Below are positions 1 through 8,224 of a stretch of DNA of 53,423 bases, one piece after another. The DNA comes from Truepera sp. (GTDB lineage: Bacteria > Deinococcota > Deinococci > Deinococcales > Trueperaceae). Position numbers and translations under genes: made by a program. The number at the start of each line of letters is the position of its first letter. The stretch's first letter is position 1. Under the pieces are notes generated by a model. That model was not told the origin of the DNA and did not search any database. It saw only the letters and a program-made list of their open reading frames with translations. The DNA is taken from contig JAGXSO010000073.1 of NCBI GenBank assembly GCA_018333775.1, positions 1-53,423 of the forward strand. Reading direction: 5' to 3'.

Positions 1-21
1 AGGCAACGCGAAGGAGTAATA

Positions 22-222
22 ATGCCGAAGTTAAAGACCCATAAGGGCACCAAAGCCCGTGTCAAGATCACTGGGCGAGGTAAAGTCAAGGCGATGAAAA
101 GCGGCAAGCGGCACCTAAACTACAAAAAGAGCGGTAGCCGCATCCGCCTCGGTCGCAACGCTCTCATCATTGCTGAGCCCGATGCCAAGCGCATCAGGAT
201 GCTCTTGCCCTACGGAAGCTAG
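22..222 (+). CDS. rpmI: 50S ribosomal protein L35
   Basis: Small, very basic 66-residue protein of the large ribosomal subunit. It opens with the family signature [20 protein letters not shown] and has the usual L35 length. A clear Shine-Dalgarno AAGGAG lies at 11-16, six bases before the ATG. The gene is followed after two bases by rplT, the standard infC-rpmI-rplT arrangement; infC would lie just outside the window. In other bacteria this operon is repressed by L20 binding to its own mRNA, but the control region would be upstream of this window and cannot be judged here. Confidence 0.97.
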   Translation: MPKLKTHKGTKARVKITGRGKVKAMKSGKRHLNYKKSGSRIRLGRNALIIAEPDAKRIRMLLPYGS

Positions 223-224
223 CC

Positions 225-575
225 ATGCCAAGAGCCAAGACCGGAACTGTACGGCGTGCTAGGCACCAGAAGGTTCTAAAGCGGGCCAAGGGCTTTTGGG
301 GGTTGCGCTCCAAGTCCTTTAGAGTCGCCCAGCAGACGCTGCTTAACGCCGCCGATTACGAATATCGCGACCGCCGCGACAAGAAAAACGTCTTCCGCCG
401 CCTCTGGATCGCCCGCATCAACGCTGCGGTACGCCTCGAGGGGTTGAGCTACTCGGTCTTCGTGAACGGCCTACGCAAAGCTAACGTTGAGATCGACCGG
501 AAGGTATTAGCCGATCTGGCGGTGCAGCAGCCCGAGGCTTTTAGGCAGCTCGTTGCTGTAGCCAAGTCCGCTTAG
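225..575 (+). CDS. rplT: 50S ribosomal protein L20
   Basis: 116 residues, the normal length for L20, which binds 23S rRNA early in assembly of the large subunit. The start [20 protein letters not shown] and the later [20 protein letters not shown] are highly typical of the family. The ATG is only two bases after the rpmI stop, so the two are surely co-translated. The gene is closed by a good hairpin at 594-615, so this looks like the end of the translation-factor operon. Confidence 0.97.
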   Translation: MPRAKTGTVRRARHQKVLKRAKGFWGLRSKSFRVAQQTLLNAADYEYRDRRDKKNVFRRLWIARINAAVRLEGLSYSVFVNGLRKANVEIDRKVLADLAVQQPEAFRQLVAVAKSA

Positions 576-593
576 TCGTTGTAACCCGCTGTG

Positions 594-620
594 GGCCGTC
601 GGGAGACCGGCGGCCTCTTG
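594..620 (+). terminator. Intrinsic terminator after rplT
   Basis: Nine-base-pair stem GGCCGTCGG / CCGGCGGCC (594-602 with 607-615, one G-U pair) closed by a GAGA tetraloop and followed by TCTTG. The U run is short, but it sits 19 bases after the rplT stop, in the right place to end the L35-L20 transcript. Confidence 0.65.
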
Positions 621-822
621 ATTGCGGCGGCACTCCAGAAGCCGCTTTGCCTACCGCCGCCTGGAGATCGAACAGCAGGCTCGAGCTTGACACGGGGAGC
701 CAATTCAGCCACTGCTGCGAGAGCGGTGTTCGTGTCTGGCTAGGGATAGGGCGCTATGAGCATGGGTACTACGCGGTGGTGATCAGCGAGTACGCCCCTC
801 TGGCCGAGGCTAGCGGGAGTGC

Positions 823-828
823 TAGACT
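823..828 (+). promoter_or_regulatory. -10 element, leaderless start at 835
   Basis: TAGACT followed by exactly six bases and then ATG at 835. No Shine-Dalgarno sequence lies in the usual place. It fits the TANNNT leaderless pattern seen in front of 17 other genes here. Confidence 0.5.
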
Positions 829-834
829 CGTGCC

Positions 835-1752
835 ATGAAGCATGTAGTCAGCGTGTCGCTAGGCTCTGCTAAGCGCGATACTAAGCAGGTTATTACGCTG
901 CTCGGTGAACAGCTCCTGATCGAGCGGCGCGGCACCGACGGCGATATGGCGGCCGCTGCGACACTGTTGCGCGAGCTTGACGGCAAGGTTGACGCCTTCG
1001 GCCTGGGCGGGATGGACCTCTTTGTCCAGGTCAGCGGGCGGCGCTACTATATCCGCGATGCGGTTAGGCTGGCCAGGAACGCTCGCATTACGCCGCTGGT
1101 GTGCGGAGCAGGGCTTAAGGAGACGCTCGAGCGGAGCGTAGTAGAGCTGCTCGAATCCCGCTTGCAGTGGCGCGGCAAGCGGGTGCTGATAGTCGCGGCG
1201 GCGGATCGCTTCGGCATGGCTGAGGCGCTGTCACAAGCCGGGGCCAAGCTCCTGCTGGGCGACCTGATCTTTGCGCTAGGTCTGCCGATCCCGATCCGCA
1301 GCGTCAGCACCCTTAGCCTGGTGGTGCGGCTCCTAGCGCCCGTAGTGCTAAACCTACCGTTCCGCTGGTTCTACCCCACCGGGAGCAAGCCTGAGCGAGT
1401 GGGGCGTATGGTCGGCGGGCGCTTTTTTGCTGAAGCCGAGGTGATCGCCGGCGACTGGCACTACCTCCGCCGCCACGCCCCAGAACGCTTAGACAACAAG
1501 ATCATCCTGACCAACACCACCACCCGTGACGACGTAGCCTGGGCTCAGGAGCGCGGAGTGCGGCTGCTTATTACCACCACCCCTCGTTATCAGGAGCGCA
1601 GCCTCCCTACCAATCTGCTCGAAGCCGCCTTTGTCGCGCTGTCTGGCAAGCACCCACTCACCCCTACGGACTATCGTCGGCTAATCGCCCAGGCCGGACT
1701 AGCGCCCTCGGTGTTGGAGCTTAACCCCCTGCCCCGGACCATACCGGCCTAG
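835..1752 (+). CDS. Rossmann-like conserved protein (quinate/shikimate dehydrogenase-like name)
   Basis: 305 residues with no signal peptide and no membrane segment I trust. The middle (about residues 95-150) reads like a nucleotide-binding fold: the strand KRVLIVAAADRFGMAEAL is followed by a glycine-poor turn and a helix. Proteins of this kind in Deinococcota are often labelled quinate 5-dehydrogenase by automatic transfer, but I cannot see a full catalytic Lys/Asp set and would not assert that reaction. The start is supported by TAGACT six bases upstream rather than by a ribosome-binding site. It stands alone between the L20 terminator and efp. Confidence 0.55.
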   Translation: MKHVVSVSLGSAKRDTKQVITLLGEQLLIERRGTDGDMAAAATLLRELDGKVDAFGLGGMDLFVQVSGRRYYIRDAVRLARNARITPLVCGAGLKETLERSVVELLESRLQWRGKRVLIVAAADRFGMAEALSQAGAKLLLGDLIFALGLPIPIRSVSTLSLVVRLLAPVVLNLPFRWFYPTGSKPERVGRMVGGRFFAEAEVIAGDWHYLRRHAPERLDNKIILTNTTTRDDVAWAQERGVRLLITTTPRYQERSLPTNLLEAAFVALSGKHPLTPTDYRRLIAQAGLAPSVLELNPLPRTIPA

Positions 1753-1831
1753 CGCCTTTTCGGCCTAACCCCCTCAAGGTGATACACTAGCTAAAGCGGG
1801 CTGCTAGCAGCCACAGTGGTTCGGAGGAAGC

Positions 1832-2388
1832 ATGATTAGCGTAACAGAGCTTAGATACGGCTCCAAGGTAGAGATGGATGGGGGCTTGTGGGAGTGCCTT
1901 GAGTACCAGCATCAGAAGATCGGGCGCGGCGGCGCCAAAGTGGTGGCCAAGTTCCGCCAGCTCGAGACTGGGGCCATTGTCGAGCGCAGCTTTAACGCTA
2001 CTGAGAAGCTCCACGATATCTTCATCGACTACCGCAAGATGCAGTACCTTTACAATGACGGTGAGCACTACACCTTCATGGATCTGGAAACCTATGAGCA
2101 GCCCACGCTAAGCGCGGTGCAGATCGGCTCCGCGGCCAAGTTCCTCAAGGAGTCGATGGAGGTCACGGTGGACTATTACCAGGGCCGCGCGCTTAAAGTG
2201 ACAATACCTAATGTGGTCGAACTCTTTATCACCGACACCCAACCCGGCGTCAAGGGCGATACCGTGTCGGGCGGCTCCAAGCCGGCTACCCTGGAGACCG
2301 GCGCGGTGGTGAGCGTACCGCTATTTATCGACCAGGGTGAGAAGGTTCGCGTCGATACTCGCACCGGTGAGTACTTAGGGCGTGCTTG

Positions 2389-2389
<1 letters not shown>
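1832..2389 (+). CDS. efp: Translation elongation factor P
   Basis: 185 residues, the standard EF-P length with three beta-barrel domains; it relieves ribosome stalling at polyproline stretches. The domain I tip loop reads KIGRGGAK, placing Arg32 at the tip where E. coli has the modified Lys34. Thermus EF-P also has Arg here. In Pseudomonas the equivalent Arg is rhamnosylated by EarP, but no earP gene is in this window. The C-terminal domain carries the conserved stretch ending VPLFIDQGEKVRVDTRTGEY. A strong Shine-Dalgarno GGAGGA at 1823-1828 supports the start. Its stop overlaps the accB start (TGATG), so it leads the fatty-acid and NusB operon. Confidence 0.96.
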
Positions 2390-2859
<470 letters not shown>

Positions 2860-2872
2860 AGAGCCTGAAGCT

Positions 2873-4210
2873 GTGTTTAAGAAGATTCTGATCGCTAATC
2901 GCGGCGAGATCGCGCTGAGGGTCTTGCGTGCTGCCCGCGAGCTGGGTATTAAGACGGTGGTGGTCTATTCCACTGTGGACGAAAGCTCACTGCCGGTCTT
3001 GCTGGCCGATGAGTCGATCTGTATCGGCCCGGCGCCGGCCGCAGGCTCGTACTTGAACGTGCGCAATCTGCTCTCAGCGGCCAAGGTGACCGGGGCCGAG
3101 GCCATTCACCCCGGTTACGGCTTCTTGTCGGAGAACGCCGAGTTTGCCGAGAAGTGCGAGGAGCACCACCTGGTGTTCATCGGTCCGCGGCCCGATAACA
3201 TCCGGGCTATCGGTGATAAAGCCAGCGCTCGAGCGTTGGCGGTAGCTGCCGATGTGCCGATAGTCCCTGGCTCCGGCCTGCTCGAAACGCTCGAAGAGGC
3301 GCTCTCAGGTGCTGAAAAGATCGGCTATCCGATAATGCTCAAGGCGTCGGCAGGAGGGGGCGGGCGCGGCATGCGCGCCTTGCATAGCCCAAGCGACTTG
3401 GAGCGCCAGTTCACCAACGCCCAAGAGGAGGCCCGGGCAGCCTTTGGCAACCCTGCGATGTACCTGGAAAAGTACGTGGATGAGGCTCGGCATGTCGAAA
3501 TCCAGGTCTTTGGCGACGGCCAGGGGGAGGTAGTCCACTTTTTTGACCGCGACTGCTCGATCCAGCGCCGCAATCAGAAGATGCTGGAGGAGGCGCCGAG
3601 CACTTTGCCGCTCGAGCTGCGCACGCAACTTGCTGAAGCCGCCGTGCGCCTGGCCCGGCATATCCGCTATCGCGGCGCGGGCACCTGCGAGTTTTTAGTT
3701 GATCGCGATGGGAGCTTTTACTTTCTCGAGATGAATACCCGCATTCAGGTCGAACACCCGGTCACTGAGATGATCACCCGAGTAGACCTGGTCCAAGAGC
3801 AGTTCAAAGTGGCCGCTGGGCTGGGTCTCAGCTTTGCTCAAGAGGCGATCAAGGCCCAGGGTCATGCCATTGAGGTGCGTATCACCGCGGAGGATTCCGA
3901 GCGCGATTTTCGTCCCTCGGCGGGCACCGTTACCGGCGTCCACTGGCCCGGTGGCCCCGGCATCCGCGTGGACTCGCACGTCTACTCCGGCTACCGCATC
4001 CCGCCCAATTACGATAGCCTGCTGGCTAAAATCATCGCCTGGGCGCCCAGCCGCCCCGAAGCTATTGCGCGTATGCAGCGCGCCCTGCAGGAGACGGTAA
4101 TCGACGGTGTCAGCACCACCATCCCCTTCCACCTGAAGGTTCTAGATAACGCCTTTTACCGCCGTGGCGCGGTGTATACCAACTTCATTGCCAGGAGGAT
4201 GCAGCTATGA
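2873..4210 (+). CDS. accC: Biotin carboxylase subunit of acetyl-CoA carboxylase
   Basis: 445 residues, full length. It carboxylates biotin on AccB using ATP and bicarbonate. It starts with the family signature FKKILIANRGEIALRVLRAA, has the glycine-rich ATP-grasp loop KASAGGGGRGMR (about residues 158-169), and the catalytic region FLEMNTRIQVEHPVTEMIT near 284-302. The start is GTG, with only a weak GAAG ribosome-binding site. Its last codon overlaps the next start (ATGA), so translation into the Asp23 gene is coupled. The carboxyltransferase genes accA and accD are not in the window. Confidence 0.96.
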   Translation: MFKKILIANRGEIALRVLRAARELGIKTVVVYSTVDESSLPVLLADESICIGPAPAAGSYLNVRNLLSAAKVTGAEAIHPGYGFLSENAEFAEKCEEHHLVFIGPRPDNIRAIGDKASARALAVAADVPIVPGSGLLETLEEALSGAEKIGYPIMLKASAGGGGRGMRALHSPSDLERQFTNAQEEARAAFGNPAMYLEKYVDEARHVEIQVFGDGQGEVVHFFDRDCSIQRRNQKMLEEAPSTLPLELRTQLAEAAVRLARHIRYRGAGTCEFLVDRDGSFYFLEMNTRIQVEHPVTEMITRVDLVQEQFKVAAGLGLSFAQEAIKAQGHAIEVRITAEDSERDFRPSAGTVTGVHWPGGPGIRVDSHVYSGYRIPPNYDSLLAKIIAWAPSRPEAIARMQRALQETVIDGVSTTIPFHLKVLDNAFYRRGAVYTNFIARRMQL

Positions 4211-4563
4211 GCGACCCCGTCGTTCAAGATCTCGACATTTCGCAGGATGTGCTCTACGGCATCGCCCAGCTAGCCCTGGATCGCGTCGAAGGGCTAACCC
4301 CAGCTACCCCCCCGGCGCGGATGGGCGAGATTCTTACCGGGCGCCGCGCCAAAGGGATAGCCATTGAGCGCCAAGACGAGCGCGTCTGGATCGACCTCAA
4401 TATCCACGTCCTGTATGGGCTTGAAGTCCCTAAAGTAGCTCGGGAGGCGCAACGCGCCGTGCGTGAGGCGGTAGCTTCGATGACCGGCTTGCGAGTCGAG
4501 TCGGTCAACGTTACCGTCGAGGCTATTAATCTGCCGGAGGAACTAGTGCGTGGCAAGGCGTAA
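4207..4563 (+). CDS. Asp23/Gls24 family protein
   Basis: 118 residues with the alternating strand and helix pattern of Asp23/Gls24 proteins, including the typical central strand VWIDLNIHVLYGLEVPKVA and the end VESVNVTVEAIN. Family members are often linked to envelope stress, but the molecular role is poorly known. The ATG overlaps the accC stop and the 3' end overlaps nusB by 14 bases. The order accB-accC-asp23-nusB is shared by many Deinococcota and Firmicutes. No membrane segment is seen. Confidence 0.88.
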   Translation: MSDPVVQDLDISQDVLYGIAQLALDRVEGLTPATPPARMGEILTGRRAKGIAIERQDERVWIDLNIHVLYGLEVPKVAREAQRAVREAVASMTGLRVESVNVTVEAINLPEELVRGKA

Positions 4564-4999
4564 GGCTCGCGAGCTGGCTTTCCTGACCCTGTTTGTGGCC
4601 GAGCAGGGTAAGACCACCCTGGCAGAAGCCTGGGAACACCTGCACGATGAGCCTGAAGACAGCGCCGAGGCTTATAGCGAGCGGCTTGATCCCGAGTCAC
4701 TGATTTTTAGCCGACAGCTGGTGGATGCTTTTGCCGCACATTGCCAAGAGATCGATCAGCAACTTGGTGCAGTGATCGAAGGTTGGAGCTTTTCCCAGAT
4801 GGCCCAGACCGACCTTAACATCTTGCGTCTGGCGCTCACTGAGCTGCGCTACCTAGGCACCCCCGCCCAGCTGGCCATTGAGATGGCGGTGCGCCTGGCC
4901 AAGAAGTTCGGTGGCGAGGAGTCGGGGCGCTTCGTTCACGGTGTGCTGGCGCGCCTGGTTAAAGCGCTCGAGCTGCCGACTACGGCACCGACTGGCTAG
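4550..4999 (+). CDS. nusB: Transcription antitermination factor NusB
   Basis: 149 residues, the normal length for this all-helical RNA-binding protein, which acts with NusE (S10) on boxA during rRNA transcription. Typical features are the N-terminal RRKARELAFLTLFV helix and the C-terminal block AIEMAVRLAKKFGGEESGRFVHGVL. The GTG start lies inside the end of the Asp23 gene, with CGGAGGAA at 4535-4542 as ribosome-binding site. It is the last gene of the efp-accBC run before a small hairpin and a repeat element. Confidence 0.94.
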   Translation: MARRKARELAFLTLFVAEQGKTTLAEAWEHLHDEPEDSAEAYSERLDPESLIFSRQLVDAFAAHCQEIDQQLGAVIEGWSFSQMAQTDLNILRLALTELRYLGTPAQLAIEMAVRLAKKFGGEESGRFVHGVLARLVKALELPTTAPTG

Positions 5000-5013
5000 G
5001 GGCGTACGCGCCT
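5000..5013 (+). terminator. Short hairpin directly after nusB
   Basis: GGCG-TACG-CGCC at 5001-5012, extended by a G-T pair, begins right after the nusB stop. TACG is a UNCG-class stable tetraloop. There is no T run, so termination is only a possibility. Confidence 0.3.
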
Positions 5014-5023
5014 GCAAGTTGCG

Positions 5024-5180
5024 GAGGAATTGCCCATGAACTATCGTTCACCATCAGCGAAGCCTTGTCCTGAGCGCAGCGAAGGGGCCGAGCGAAGCCG
5101 TACCAGGGGTGAAAACAGGCGACCACGTGGGGTCGCCCCCACTTGAATACTTGAATACTCGAATACTTGACTACTGATTT
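5024..5180 (+). repeat. Interspersed leader element, copy A (four octamers)
   Basis: Starts GAGGAATTGCCCATG and contains GTTCACCATCAGCGAAGCC. It then has the widespread repeat word TGTCCTGAGCGCAGCGAAGG, a hairpin GTGGGG-TCG-CCCCCAC near 5127-5142 and four octamers (ACTTGAAT, ACTTGAAT, ACTCGAAT, ACTTGACT at 5141-5172), ending ACTGATTT. The folD ribosome-binding site begins three bases later. Copies B (46401-46653) and C (47557-47657) lie in the other orientation, each in front of a cyclophilin gene. Confidence 0.85.
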
Positions 5181-5194
5181 TCGGGAGAGTTCTG

Positions 5195-6043
5195 GTGTCT
5201 GCCGTACTGTTAAGTGGCCATGAAGTAGCCGAGGCGCTAGCCGCGGAGCTTGCCGCTGAACTGGCCACGCTACCGTTTATTCCCAAGCTGGCCTTTGTCC
5301 GGGTCGGCGAAGACCCAGCCAGTGTCGCCTATGTCCGGGGCAAGAACCGCTTGGCACAGCGTCTGGGCTTAGCCACCGAGCTTCACGCTTTGCCCGAAGC
5401 TACCACACAGGCTGAGCTGATGGCGCTGATTGCGCAGCTTAACACCGATCCGGCCGTAGATGGCATCTTAGTGCAACTTCCGCTGCCGCCTCAGCTAGAC
5501 AGCAAGCCGGTCCTGGAGGCTATCGACCCGGCTAAAGATGTCGATGGCTTTCATCCCGTGAATGTGGGGCGGCTGTGGAGCGGGCAGCCGACGCTCGTCC
5601 CTTGCACACCGGCAGGTCTAATCCGCATCCTCGATCACTACCAGTTGCCTATCGAAGGGCGGCACGCCGTCATCATCGGGCGTTCAAATCTGGTCGGTAA
5701 GCCTGCGGCGGCCTTGTTCTTGCGCCGCCACGCCACCGTTACGCTAGCGCACTCGCGCACCCGCGGCCTCGAGGGCCTAGCCAGGCAAGCCGACATCCTG
5801 GTAGCTGCTATCGGCAAGGCAGGTTTTGTTAAGCCCGCCATGGTCAAGCCCGGCGCTATGGTGTTAGATGTCGGCATCAGCCGCCTCGAGGGCCGACTAG
5901 TGGGCGATGTTGACCCGGAGGTAACTACGGTGGCCGCTTATCTCACGCCGATGCCGGGAGGTACTGGACCCATGACTGTGGCTATGCTGATGCGCAACAC
6001 GCTGGACGCCGCCAAGGCACGCCGCCGGGAGCCTTGTGACTGA
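5195..6043 (+). CDS. folD: Bifunctional methylene-tetrahydrofolate dehydrogenase/cyclohydrolase
   Basis: 282 residues, standard FolD length. It interconverts 5,10-methylene-, methenyl- and 10-formyl-tetrahydrofolate with NADP+. Visible signatures are YVRGK with catalytic Lys at about residue 50, DGILVQLPLP (90-98), KDVDGFHPVNVGRL (114-127), the NADP-binding GRSNLVGKPAA (162-172) and MPGGTGPMT (253-261), where Thr replaces the more usual Val. The GTG start is set by GGGAGAG at 5183-5189, immediately after the octamer-repeat element. Its end overlaps the next gene by eight bases. Confidence 0.95.
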   Translation: MSAVLLSGHEVAEALAAELAAELATLPFIPKLAFVRVGEDPASVAYVRGKNRLAQRLGLATELHALPEATTQAELMALIAQLNTDPAVDGILVQLPLPPQLDSKPVLEAIDPAKDVDGFHPVNVGRLWSGQPTLVPCTPAGLIRILDHYQLPIEGRHAVIIGRSNLVGKPAAALFLRRHATVTLAHSRTRGLEGLARQADILVAAIGKAGFVKPAMVKPGAMVLDVGISRLEGRLVGDVDPEVTTVAAYLTPMPGGTGPMTVAMLMRNTLDAAKARRREPCD

Positions 6044-6479
6044 GCTGCTGCATAATCAGGCGCTGTGGCCCTCCTTCGTGGCGGTGCTGATAGTCCAGTT
6101 GGTGAAGGTCTTCTTGGTTTGGGTGACCGAGCGGAGGCTGGTCCTGGCGCGAATGCTCGAAACCGGCGGGATGCCCTCGTCACACTCGGCGGCGGTGGCT
6201 GCCCTGGCGACCTCGATCGGCCTGATCTATGGCCTGGGCAGCCCTTATTTTGCCCTGGCTGCGGTCTTGGGCGGCATCGTCATCTACGATGCTACCGGTA
6301 TCCGGCGGGCGGCAGGGGTGCAGGCCGAGCTGATCAACGAGTTGGTCGAGGAGCTTAGCCACCTCTTCACCGAGGGCTTTCAGCCCCAGGTGCTCAAGAC
6401 GCTCTTAGGCCACACCTACCCTCAAGTGGCGGTCGGGGTGCTGATCGGCATCATAGTGGGACTTATCGCTCAGCTTTAG
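6036..6479 (+). CDS. DUF212 / divergent PAP2 family membrane protein
   Basis: 147 residues with about four hydrophobic helices. The motif GGMPSSHSAAVAALATSIGL matches the PSxH phosphatase-like signature of the divergent PAP2 (DUF212) family. These resemble membrane acid phosphatases, but their substrate is not established. The GTG start overlaps the end of folD by eight bases, so the two are probably one transcript. The 3' end overlaps the convergent ComF-like gene by 17 bases, leaving no room for a terminator. Confidence 0.85.
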   Translation: MTELLHNQALWPSFVAVLIVQLVKVFLVWVTERRLVLARMLETGGMPSSHSAAVAALATSIGLIYGLGSPYFALAAVLGGIVIYDATGIRRAAGVQAELINELVEELSHLFTEGFQPQVLKTLLGHTYPQVAVGVLIGIIVGLIAQL

Positions 6480-7083
6480 CCAGGGCCACCGCGGCGACCT
6501 GAACGCGGTGGGCGCCGGCCTCAAAAAGCGCCAGGCTACACTCGGTGATGGTGGCTCCGCTGGTGATCACATCGTCGATAAGCAGTACCCGTTCGCCGTT
6601 AAGGGTTCGGCAGCCGAAGGCCTCAGTCACGTTGGCCCGGCGGGCTGCGGCGCCGAGCTTGGCCTGTTGCCGGGTGGGCCGCCGGCGGTAGAGCACCGGC
6701 CGGTAGGGGACGGCTAGCTCACGGGCAGTAATTTTAGCGATCAGGGCGGCCTGGTTGTAGCCCCGACCGAACCGCCGAGTGAGGTGCAACGGCACCGCGC
6801 AGACCAGATCGATCTGCCAGCCCTGCCGGCGAACCTGGTGGGCCAGCGCCTGGCCGAACAGCCGACTGAGCCGCGTGACGTGATTGAACTTCAGGGCCAG
6901 CACAGCCTGTTTGAGCGCCCCCTGATACTCCCCAAGCACTACCTGGTCGACGTTGGCCATGGGCTTAAATAGCTCGCTAGCGCAGCCGGCACAGCAGCCC
7001 AAGGCGCTGCTCGAGCGGCAGCGGCAGAGGGGACAGCGCAGCAGCTGAAACACCCAATGGCGCGCCTTGGTCAGCCAGGCCAT
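6463..7083 (-). CDS. ComF family phosphoribosyltransferase-like protein
   Basis: 206 residues. The N-terminal part has a four-cysteine zinc knuckle (Cys17, Cys20, Cys30 or 31, Cys34) and the C-terminal part a type I phosphoribosyltransferase fold with the PRPP-binding loop VLLIDDVITSGAT near residues 166-178. This is the architecture of ComF, which acts in the cytosol during DNA uptake with the ComFA helicase in competent bacteria. No other competence gene is in the window. There is no ribosome-binding site; TATCAT ends six bases before the ATG, pointing to a leaderless message. Confidence 0.88.
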   Translation of the reverse strand: MAWLTKARHWVFQLLRCPLCRCRSSSALGCCAGCASELFKPMANVDQVVLGEYQGALKQAVLALKFNHVTRLSRLFGQALAHQVRRQGWQIDLVCAVPLHLTRRFGRGYNQAALIAKITARELAVPYRPVLYRRRPTRQQAKLGAAARRANVTEAFGCRTLNGERVLLIDDVITSGATITECSLALFEAGAHRVQVAAVALAKAER

Positions 7084-7089
7084 GAACTG

Positions 7090-7095
7090 ATGATA
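7090..7095 (-). promoter_or_regulatory. -10 element, leaderless start of ComF-like gene
   Basis: On the minus strand TATCAT, then six bases (CAGTTC), then ATG at 7083. No Shine-Dalgarno sequence. Confidence 0.5.
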
Positions 7096-7179
7096 CCCGA
7101 CAAGCAGCCCGCTACCATACTCCGCGCGGGCACAACTAGCTGGTCAGAAAGGGTAGGAGGCTTCGCCCTGACGGGCTCT

Positions 7180-7204
7180 GGTTGTGAGGGTTTTTCCCAC
7201 AACC
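7180..7204 (-). terminator. Hairpin after the polyprenyl synthase gene
   Basis: Seven-base-pair stem GGTTGTG / CACAACC with further G-C pairs inside and a T/A-rich loop, 24 bases past the stop of the minus-strand operon. No T run follows. The words GGTTGTG, GGGGTTTTCC and CCCACAACCCACT recur in the hairpin after dnaE (49003-49056). Confidence 0.4.
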
Positions 7205-7227
7205 CACTGGGGTTTTCCGAGCGCCCG

Positions 7228-8223
7228 CTAGTGCAGGCGCCGCGCCAGCGACTTAAGCAGCTCTGTCAGTTCGGTAGCGGCAGCCGGCTCCGCTAGCATG
7301 GGCGCTAGTTCACTGAGTAGCGCCAGGCCCTGCGCGGCCTCCGCTTCGGCTACCCGTTGGGCGTAGGCCAGTGAGCCGTGCCGGTTGATGGCCGACAGGA
7401 TAAAGCGCACATCGTCAGCCCGTTTGTCCCCACGAGGTTGAGCTAGGCGGGCGACGATGGCGTTCTTTTCGGCCTCGTCGGTGCAAGATAGCAGATGGGC
7501 CAGAATCAGCGTGCGCTTCCCTTCATAAAGGTCGCCGGCAAACTCCTTGCCGGTTGTTACCTCGGGCAGCAGGTTTAACACATCATCGCGGAGCTGAAAG
7601 GCTACGCCCAGATGACGCCCCAGCGCGTCAAACCGTGGGTCTGGAGTCAGACCGGCGCAGAGCGCGCCTAAGCGAAGCGGCCCGATTACCGTGTAGTAAG
7701 CGGTCTTGAGCGTAACCATGGTCAGGTACTCGATCTCGCTCACATCGAAGCGCCCGGCCGCTACCCAGCTCAGGTCGAGGTGCTGGCCTTCGGCAGTGCG
7801 CAAGATCATCGCCTCGAACTCTCGGACCACCTCGCGCCAACGCGGCAGTGCCAGGCAGGCATCGCTGTGTAGCAGCCGCCACATATAGACGTGCAGCGCA
7901 TCGCCGACGTTGATGGCTACCGGCATCCCGGCCAGGTGGTGGAGCGCCGGGCGGCCCCGCCGCTCGTCGGAGCCGTCTTCGATGTCGTCGTGAATCAAGA
8001 CCCAGTTCTGGAACAGCTCTACGGCCGCCGCTACGGCTAGGGCTTGCTGCCAGTTGCCGCCATGCGCCGCCGCCGATAGCAACACTAGCTGCCCGCGCAG
8101 CCGCTTACCACCGCGTTCGGGGTAGTCGCGGATCAGCTGATAATAGCGCGCTAGCTCCGGGTTGCTGTGTGCTGTGGGCAGGCTGGCTAAGGTAGCTGCT
8201 TCCAGCTCCGGGAGCCAGGCCAC
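7228..8223 (-). CDS. Polyprenyl (geranylgeranyl-type) diphosphate synthase
   Basis: 331 residues from a GTG that lies one base after the surE stop; a longer frame from a TTG inside surE is less likely. All-helical trans-prenyltransferase that chains isopentenyl diphosphate onto allylic diphosphates. The first Asp-rich motif is complete (HDDIED, about residues 78-83). The second reads RDDVLNL (212-218), with Asn at the last position of DDxxD as in many geranylgeranyl diphosphate synthases. The basic motif GGKRLRG sits at 38-44. In Deinococcota such enzymes feed carotenoid and quinone synthesis, but chain length cannot be read from sequence alone. Confidence 0.88.
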   Translation of the reverse strand: MAWLPELEAATLASLPTAHSNPELARYYQLIRDYPERGGKRLRGQLVLLSAAAHGGNWQQALAVAAAVELFQNWVLIHDDIEDGSDERRGRPALHHLAGMPVAINVGDALHVYMWRLLHSDACLALPRWREVVREFEAMILRTAEGQHLDLSWVAAGRFDVSEIEYLTMVTLKTAYYTVIGPLRLGALCAGLTPDPRFDALGRHLGVAFQLRDDVLNLLPEVTTGKEFAGDLYEGKRTLILAHLLSCTDEAEKNAIVARLAQPRGDKRADDVRFILSAINRHGSLAYAQRVAEAEAAQGLALLSELAPMLAEPAAATELTELLKSLARRLH

Positions 8224-8224
8224 G

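Noticed and set aside
647..838. 63-codon frame between rplT and the gene at 835
   Set aside because: TTG start, no ribosome-binding site, odd composition, and it overlaps the -10/ATG of the next gene.
5141..5180. CRISPR-like array in the octamer repeats
   Set aside because: Units are eight bases, directly adjacent, with no spacers; no cas gene in the window.
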